Source: Ilumatobacteraceae bacterium (GTDB lineage Bacteria > Actinomycetota > Acidimicrobiia > Acidimicrobiales > Ilumatobacteraceae). Taken from it: DNA of 19,382 bases. Shown piece by piece: positions 14,922 to 19,382 of this stretch. The stretch lies in assembly GCA_023263465.1 (NCBI GenBank), contig JALQWV010000045.1, forward strand, positions 1 to 19,382. Reading direction: 5' to 3'. The stretch's first letter is position 1. Each line of letters starts with the position of its first letter. Both the position numbers and the translations under genes were made by a program. The notes under the pieces are model-generated. The model was not told where the DNA came from. It did not search any database and saw nothing but the letters and a program-made list of their open reading frames with translations.

Positions 14922-15994
14922 ATGAATTCACCGAGAACTCGAGTTGTCCTTTCCAGTGACAACTTGAGTTCTCGCGTGTTTACTGCTGAAGTGTTTGGCT
15001 TTGCAAGCAACTTTGTAATGTCGCGAATAATCCACCCGTTTTGTTTGTCTACCCACGTTGGGTGAACAACGGGAGTATCAAACGAAACTTTTCCTGCTGC
15101 GTTGAGACTCATGTTGATCGTAAATACACCAGCATCTTGACTGCTCGCGGGCCATCGATCATCAGTGGGCAGGTTGGACAACACATTGCCCATGCCGTAG
15201 ATCACCCAAACACCGTTCACTTTTTTGATTGGCTGAACAACGTGAGCGTGGTGGCCAATAATCAAGTCCACTTCACCAGATTTAGTCAATGCTTCTGCTA
15301 CTGAAGTTTGTTGGGAGTTCAGTTGATGAGACATTTCGTTCCCCCAATGCATACTGACGATGACTGCTTCGGCTCCCAATTCACGTGCGGTTCGGGCATC
15401 GCGAAGAATGCGCTCAGTATCAATGAGCGCCGAACGCCACTCTTGGTCTTGTGGAAGCGATAGTCCGTTGTAGCTGAAGGTGTAACTGAGATGGCTGAGT
15501 GTCACGCCCTTCACTGAAAACGTTTTTGGCTCAATTTCATCTGGAGTGCGTGCCATTCCCGATTGCGCAACGTTGTTAGCAACTAATGCGTGTACGGTTT
15601 CGTCAATTCCCTTCAAGCCGCGGTCGTAGGTGTGATTACTCGCGGTACTACAACGATCAAACCCGGCTTTGGCAATGGCTTTAGCAATGGTTGCTGGCAC
15701 TCCAAAAAATGGAAATGTTGAAAGCTCCTCACCTGGCGGTGCAATGGGTGTTTCAAGGTGACAAATTGCAAGATCTGCAGACGCGATGAGAGGCGTGATG
15801 TCTTCAAACATGGGAGAGAAGCCCTGTTCGTCTTTTTGTGCACGAGCAACGAGAGGGCTGTGGGGCAATATGTCGCCAACAAATGCCATGGAAATGAAAC
15901 GATCATCGGGAACAGTAGTGGAGGGCTCAGAATCCGACTGTGAATTGCACGCGGAAATCACACAGATGCATGCAATGAGCGCAGCGCGTTTCAC
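14912..15994 (-). CDS. CapA-family metallophosphatase-like lipoprotein
   Basis: A 360-residue protein starting with GTG. A short hydrophobic N-terminus ends in an I-S-A-C16 lipobox, so it should be a lipoprotein on the outer face of the membrane. The body is the CapA/PgsA calcineurin-like fold: AFVGDILPH (D41), CHLETPI (E81), TASNHTYDRG (N120, H121), VSMHWGNE (H216) and GHHAHVVQP (H248, H249, H251), so the metal-binding residues look complete. Relatives take part in poly-gamma-glutamate capsule formation, but many members have no proven role and no capB/capC is nearby. It begins 17 bp after the zinc permease stop on the same strand, as last gene of the tetR-znuACB transcript. A metal-dependent surface enzyme in a zinc-uptake operon is notable, though read-through is an adequate explanation. 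Confidence 0.85.
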   Translation of the reverse strand: MKRAALIACICVISACNSQSDSEPSTTVPDDRFISMAFVGDILPHSPLVARAQKDEQGFSPMFEDITPLIASADLAICHLETPIAPPGEELSTFPFFGVPATIAKAIAKAGFDRCSTASNHTYDRGLKGIDETVHALVANNVAQSGMARTPDEIEPKTFSVKGVTLSHLSYTFSYNGLSLPQDQEWRSALIDTERILRDARTARELGAEAVIVSMHWGNEMSHQLNSQQTSVAEALTKSGEVDLIIGHHAHVVQPIKKVNGVWVIYGMGNVLSNLPTDDRWPASSQDAGVFTINMSLNAAGKVSFDTPVVHPTWVDKQNGWIIRDITKLLAKPNTSAVNTRELKLSLERTTRVLGEFIAR

Positions 15995-16011
15995 ACTTTC
16001 AATCTAAAGGT

Positions 16012-16863
16012 TTATACGTGCCCGAGTGACGCCATCTTCATGCGATTGCGAGTACCGGCAACGGTGTACACCACGATAAACACCAATGCATCAAGCAAAA
16101 TGATGGTTGCACTTGCTGAGGTATCTAGGTGATAACTCACGTTCATTCCAACAAAGCACGTAACTGCTCCAATCAGCGGTGAAATCCAGAGCAGTTTCGA
16201 AAAGCTATTGGAGGTCATGCGCGCCGCTGCGGCTGGAATGACGAGAAGTGCAGAGATCAGGAGGGTTCCGATGACACGCATGGTCACCAAAATGGTGAGT
16301 GACAGTAGCGACAACAGCACTACCTCCACCACGGAAACATTCACGCCTGAAACGTGAGCCACATCGGGATCAAACGTAGAAAACAGCAACTTTCGATACC
16401 AGGCCACGATTACTGCTAGTGCAAAAACTGCAACTAAAGAAACCGCAACGATGTCGGCAACTTTGACTCCAAGCACACTGCCAAACAACACGGCCTCAAT
16501 GCTCTTTGATGCCTGCCCGTAACGGTTCATTAATGCAAGGCCGAGTGCAAATGAAGCCGTAGTGACAACGCCAATTGCTGCGTCTGCGCCGAGCACACGT
16601 CGCCGCGCAACGCGTGCAATCAATACGCCAGAGATAATTCCCCAAATGCCAGCACCGACAAAGAAGTTGATTCCAATAACAGCACTCGCTGCAGCACCAC
16701 CGAAGACAGCATGTGAAAGACCGTGGCCGATGTAGCTCATTCCCCGTAGGACAACAAACACGCCAAGCAAACCGCACAAAGCACCAGCGATGGTTGCAAC
16801 GATGATTCCGCGTTGGAAAAACTCAAAGCCGTACGGTTCAAACAGATCAAATGCGAGCATCAT
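16012..16863 (-). CDS. znuB: Zinc (metal) ABC transporter permease
   Basis: A 283-residue ABC-3 family permease with about eight membrane segments, forming the channel of a ZnuACB-type importer. The stretch LCGLLGVFVVLRGMSYIGHGLSHAVFGG (split around residues 34-61) and the later ALLVIPAAAARM segment, with conserved Pro-Ala-Ala, are family hallmarks. The ATG overlaps the TGA of the ATPase gene (ATGA), giving tight translational coupling. A second ATG follows directly, so the first residue could be either Met. The partner binding protein looks zinc-type, which supports ZnuB over a manganese permease. Confidence 0.93.
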   Translation of the reverse strand: MMLAFDLFEPYGFEFFQRGIIVATIAGALCGLLGVFVVLRGMSYIGHGLSHAVFGGAAASAVIGINFFVGAGIWGIISGVLIARVARRRVLGADAAIGVVTTASFALGLALMNRYGQASKSIEAVLFGSVLGVKVADIVAVSLVAVFALAVIVAWYRKLLFSTFDPDVAHVSGVNVSVVEVVLLSLLSLTILVTMRVIGTLLISALLVIPAAAARMTSNSFSKLLWISPLIGAVTCFVGMNVSYHLDTSASATIILLDALVFIVVYTVAGTRNRMKMASLGHV

Positions 16864-17636
16864 TTTCCTTCGCCTCGCATCGGTACTCGACCATGGTCCA
16901 CAACTAAAGGCATTCCACCGTGTTCGAGTACTTCCATCGGTGCGCCGTATGTCGATTCAAGCACTGAAGGCGTAAGTACGTCTCGCGGATTTCCATCGGC
17001 AATCACACGCTTGTTCAAACACACCAATCGAGGTAGGTGAGCGGCGAGGCCATTCAAATCGTGCGTGGTGAGCAAAATGGTGAGCCCGTCAGCATGGAGG
17101 TCTGCCAATAAATGCAACACTTCGTGACGTGTGCGCACGTCAACACCAGAAGTTGGTTCATCCATAATCAAAATATCTGGGTTGCGAAACATTGCGCGCG
17201 CGAGAAACACTCGCTGCTGCTGGCCGCCAGACAATTCGCGAATATGGCGGTTCGCAACTTCACCAATTCCCAGTCGGTCAAGTACCTCGCGGACTGCTTT
17301 TCGTTCCGCTTGTGAAATACGAGGCCACCATGAACTCTTTGAACGAGTCATTACGATGACTTCTTCAACCGTGACAGGGAAGTACCAGTCAACGGTTTCA
17401 ACTTGAGGAACGTAACCAAGGGTCAACTTTGGCTGCATGGTGATTGAACCATGAGCAACCGGGTGCGTACCCAGAATGGCTTTGAGCAGCGTGGTCTTCC
17501 CGGAACCCGATGGTCCAACAACACCTACGAATTCACCTCGATTGACCTGCATATATACGTCATCAAGCACTGCGGCATTGCCGTAGGTGCACGATACGTG
17601 CTCGCAGTTAATGAAAGGTTCGGTGCTCATGAGCAC
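16860..17636 (-). CDS. znuC: Zinc (metal) ABC transporter ATP-binding protein
   Basis: A 258-residue ABC ATPase that powers the importer. Walker A is GPSGSGKTT (residues 41-49), the signature is LSGGQQQR (135-142), Walker B is ILIMDEP (155-161), and the switch histidine is H192 in LLTTHDLNG. The Q-loop lies in GYVPQVETVDWYFPVTV, typical of the metal-type ABC family. The longest start is a GTG overlapping the last base of the znuA TAG; an ATG two codons later (17630) is equally possible, and no ribosome binding site decides. It overlaps znuB by 4 bp. The C-terminal part after about 220 matches the variable tail of ZnuC/MntB proteins. Confidence 0.94.
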   Translation of the reverse strand: MLMSTEPFINCEHVSCTYGNAAVLDDVYMQVNRGEFVGVVGPSGSGKTTLLKAILGTHPVAHGSITMQPKLTLGYVPQVETVDWYFPVTVEEVIVMTRSKSSWWPRISQAERKAVREVLDRLGIGEVANRHIRELSGGQQQRVFLARAMFRNPDILIMDEPTSGVDVRTRHEVLHLLADLHADGLTILLTTHDLNGLAAHLPRLVCLNKRVIADGNPRDVLTPSVLESTYGAPMEVLEHGGMPLVVDHGRVPMRGEGK

Positions 17637-18676
17637 TATTGAGGGTAGGTGGCGTTGTCCTTCACAACATCACCCACATCAATAGTTTTTAAGGCAGAGG
17701 CATCACCCCCAAGGGCTTCAACAATGGTCACATAGTTGAACCGCATCAGCCCTAGCCACGAATGATCGGCATCGCCGGGCTCACCAATGAGATCGTCATC
17801 TCGGAGAACATCGATGTAGCGAACTCCGGTTTCAGCACCAATTTGCTCAAGTACCGGAGAGGGGAATACTTCGCTTCCGAACACGGCCTTCACGCCAGAT
17901 TCTCGCACCTGGGTGATGAGGTCGGCAATCTCTTTCGGAGTCGGCTCGTCAAATGACGATGGCTGAATTGCTCCAATCACGTTGTATCCGTAGTGCACAG
18001 CAAAGTATGCATACGCGTCGTGATAGGTGAGCAGGTTTCGTTGATCTTGCGGAATCGTTTCAGTTGCCGTAGTCATGGCAGCATCAAGGGCATCAACTTT
18101 TGCCGCGAAAGCTTCATAGTTGGCAGCAAAAATTGAGGCATTGTTTGGGTTGAGTGCCGACAGCAAATCGCGCGCAACTGCTGCGTACTCTTTTGCCATT
18201 GGTGGGTTAGTCCACAAGTGTGGGTTTGGCTTGCCACCTTCTTTAGGGAACGAGAAGTCAAAGATATATTCGCTCTCAGGAAGTATGTGACTTCCAAGTT
18301 CGCAAATTACTGCGCCTTCCTTTAAGTTGGCAAGTGCAAGTTCTTTAGTTGGCTCTTCAAGCACGAGTCCGTTGATAAAGATCACATCTGCTTGTTCGAG
18401 GGTTGCGGCATCGCTTGGCTTTGGTTCAAACGTGTGCGAGTTGGTGCCTTCGGGAACAATTCCGTGAATGATGGCGTCGGTACCACCAGCGATATTGGCA
18501 ATGATGCTGGTAATCGGCGCAACGGTTGTTGCAATGTTCACTGGACCTTCAATGCTCTCGGTTGGAATACAGCGCATTGGCGACATTTCGGAATCACCAG
18601 ATTCAGATGGTGTGCTGGAGCAGCCCGCTGCTACAACCAAGGCAGCAGCAAAGACATAAATGCTTCGTGATTTCAT
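17636..18676 (-). CDS. znuA: Zinc-binding lipoprotein of the ABC importer (ZnuA/TroA-like)
   Basis: A 346-residue cluster A-I substrate-binding protein. Signal peptide with lipobox V-A-A-G-C19. Predicted metal ligands are H81 (GTNSHTFEP), H153 (PNPHLWTNP), H219 (LTYHDAYAYF) and an aspartate, probably D289 (RYIDVL). A histidine rather than glutamate at the third position is the zinc-type (ZnuA/TroA) pattern, as opposed to PsaA-like manganese binders. The His-rich loop found between the first two ligands in many ZnuA proteins is missing; that region is instead Pro/Glu/Lys. A linker with C36 lies between the lipid anchor and the fold. The ATG overlaps the tetR stop (ATGA), so it is expressed from the tetR promoter. 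Confidence 0.93.
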   Translation of the reverse strand: MKSRSIYVFAAALVVAAGCSSTPSESGDSEMSPMRCIPTESIEGPVNIATTVAPITSIIANIAGGTDAIIHGIVPEGTNSHTFEPKPSDAATLEQADVIFINGLVLEEPTKELALANLKEGAVICELGSHILPESEYIFDFSFPKEGGKPNPHLWTNPPMAKEYAAVARDLLSALNPNNASIFAANYEAFAAKVDALDAAMTTATETIPQDQRNLLTYHDAYAYFAVHYGYNVIGAIQPSSFDEPTPKEIADLITQVRESGVKAVFGSEVFPSPVLEQIGAETGVRYIDVLRDDDLIGEPGDADHSWLGLMRFNYVTIVEALGGDASALKTIDVGDVVKDNATYPQ

Positions 18677-19254
18677 GAGTGAATGATCGTACTGCTGGCT
18701 TTGCGAGCAACATTTCTGATGAGATCATTTACGTCGGCAACCGAACCAAGTTTTTTGAGCAATGGCCCATCAAGCAAAAGCGTTGCAAGACCGTGTGCCA
18801 CTGACCACATATATGCAGTGTGTGCGTTGGCTTCATCTTCGTGCGAGTCTCCGCCCACAATGATCACTACTTCGTTGCGCAATGCATTGAACGCTCGGTC
18901 AGCTTGGACCAATGCCGACGGGTAGTCCTCTAAGGAACACAAATCGTTGCGCATCATCACTCGGAAGTGTCCTTTATGCGCGAGAGCGAAGTGCACGTAG
19001 GCCTCGCACATTGCTGCAGTTCCAAGCGATGTGCTGGCTTCGATTGATTCCTCCAACATTCGGAAGCCTTCTTCGGAAATGGCTGCAAAAATTCCGGCCC
19101 GGTCGCCAAAGTGGTGGTACGGCGCTTGGTGAGAGACGCCAGCTAGTCGAGCAACTTCGCGCATCGATATGGCATCAGGTCCAGATGTAGCGGCGATGGC
19201 AACTGCAGCGTCCAGTACTTGTCTGCGGAGACCGTCCGTTTTAGCTGAGTTCAT
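18673..19254 (-). CDS. TetR-family transcriptional regulator with WHG-type ligand domain
   Basis: A 193-residue repressor-type protein. The N-terminal helix-turn-helix is ISMREVARLAGVSHQAPYHHFGDRAGIF (split around residues 29-56). The C-terminal domain carries YVHFALAHKGHFRVMM and WSVAHGLATLLLDG, the Trp...His-Gly motif that names the WHG class. The ligand domain also has a DSHEDEANAH cluster of acidic and histidine residues that could bind metal, but the family pattern alone explains most of the histidines. It is divergent from an MFS efflux gene with a 38-bp dyad between them, the classical arrangement for a regulator of the pump and of itself. It also overlaps znuA by 4 bp, so its level is tied to zinc uptake. 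Ligand unknown. Confidence 0.9.
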   Translation of the reverse strand: MNSAKTDGLRRQVLDAAVAIAATSGPDAISMREVARLAGVSHQAPYHHFGDRAGIFAAISEEGFRMLEESIEASTSLGTAAMCEAYVHFALAHKGHFRVMMRNDLCSLEDYPSALVQADRAFNALRNEVVIIVGGDSHEDEANAHTAYMWSVAHGLATLLLDGPLLKKLGSVADVNDLIRNVARKASSTIIHS

Positions 19255-19257
19255 AAC

Positions 19258-19286
19258 TTGACACTATCTAGTTTTTGGACTAGACA
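19258..19286 (+). promoter_or_regulatory. Probable promoter of the MFS transporter gene
   Basis: A perfect -35 TTGACA (19258-19263) is followed after 17 bp by TAGACA (19281-19286), a weak -10. Transcription would begin about 1-3 bases before the ATG at 19296, giving a nearly leaderless mRNA. It lies wholly within the dyad. Confidence 0.5.
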
Positions 19287-19293
19287 TTGTCAA
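19265..19293 (-). promoter_or_regulatory. Probable promoter of the tetR-znuACB operon
   Basis: On the minus strand TTGACA occupies 19293-19288 and TAGATA, a weak -10, occupies 19270-19265 after 17 bp. The start site would fall 2-4 bases before the tetR ATG at 19254. It overlaps the plus-strand promoter almost completely, in opposite direction. Confidence 0.5.
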
Positions 19294-19295
19294 GT

Positions 19296-19382
19296 ATGAA
19301 TACGCACCCAGACACCAAAATTCACAACCGCCGTTGGATCATCTTGCTGGTGCTCTGCATCAGCCTTTTCATGGTCGTTGTC
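19296..19382 (+). CDS. MFS transporter, DHA2 drug-efflux type, N-terminal fragment (runs off the window)
   Basis: An open frame from ATG 19296 to the window end, 29 codons. It encodes a polar head (MNTHPDTKIHNRR) followed by WIILLVLCISLFMVVV, the start of the first membrane helix. The RRW-ILLVLCISLFMVVV pattern is the beginning typical of EmrB/QacA-type 14-helix proton-driven drug exporters, where LD-x-T usually follows. The divergent TetR gene and the shared operator agree with this. Substrate unknown, and family assignment rests on one helix. Confidence 0.7.
   Translation, partial: MNTHPDTKIHNRRWIILLVLCISLFMVVV

Larger units (their letters stand above)
19257..19294. promoter_or_regulatory. 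38-bp dyad operator between tetR and the MFS gene
   Basis: Outer arms CTTGACA (19257-19263) and TGTCAAG (19288-19294), and inner arms TCTAGT (19267-19272) and ACTAGA (19279-19284), share one centre at 19275.5, with a 6-base TTTTGG core. Fourteen of sixteen arm positions pair. This fits a TetR dimer or double-dimer operator. It fills almost the whole gap between the start codons at 19254 and 19296, so occupation would block both genes. The regulator is assumed to be the adjacent TetR protein. Confidence 0.75.

Noticed and set aside
16855..16872. GAAAATGATG at the znuC/znuB junction resembling half a Zur box
   Set aside because: It is inside coding sequence at an operon junction, lacks the second half of the palindrome, and arises from the overlapping stop and start codons.
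1..19382. Search for tRNA, rRNA, CRISPR repeats, transposase genes and long direct repeats
   Set aside because: None was seen by reading; short structured RNAs could still be missed without a covariance search.

Overview
The window looks like ordinary chromosome of an actinobacterium of moderate GC, roughly half G+C by eye. The gene content would fit a planktonic Acidimicrobiia/Ilumatobacter-like lineage, but that placement is inference only: there is no rRNA or marker gene here to confirm it. Pointers are the PcrA-type helicase with a C-terminal Tudor-like domain, the 328-residue cytosolic-type malate dehydrogenase, a stand-alone B12-binding mutase subunit next to sucCD, and transcripts that look nearly leaderless. 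No tRNA, rRNA, CRISPR array, transposase or phage gene was found.

Layout. Bases 2-859 hold the 3' end of a UvrD/PcrA helicase, facing a small membrane-anchored protein of unknown function (865-1359, minus). Next is a plus-strand central-carbon block (1457-6826): B12-binding mutase subunit, sucC, sucD, an OatA-like acyltransferase with SGNH domain, and mdh. Bases 6823-8385 (minus) encode an exported M23 peptidase and a polytopic membrane protein. Bases 8419-10322 (plus) hold a nucleoside hydrolase translationally coupled to an L-asparaginase. An AT-rich sulfotransferase-like gene (10381-11061) follows and runs tail to tail into a class-III aminotransferase, which lies in a minus-strand operon with a NUDIX hydrolase and an HNH protein (11015-13385). 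Divergent from that operon is an Amt ammonium transporter (13517-14893). The last part (14912-19254, minus) is an operon tetR-znuA-znuC-znuB-capA. Divergent from tetR is the start of an MFS drug-efflux-type transporter that runs off the right edge.

How the parts work together. The mutase subunit, SucCD and Mdh cover succinyl-CoA production, its conversion to succinate, and malate oxidation. Nucleoside hydrolase, asparaginase, aminotransferase and Amt share a nitrogen-scavenging theme, and a sequence with the spacing of an actinobacterial GlnR box sits in front of amt. ZnuACB is a high-affinity zinc importer. The TetR gene shares a 38-bp dyad with the MFS gene and overlaps znuA by four bases, so one regulator may touch both efflux and zinc uptake.

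I see no clearly new multi-gene system. The most interesting signals are regulatory: the dyad at 19257-19294 containing two opposed promoters, the GlnR-like box at 13399-13436, and the AT-rich sulfotransferase whose reading frame ends inside its neighbour.
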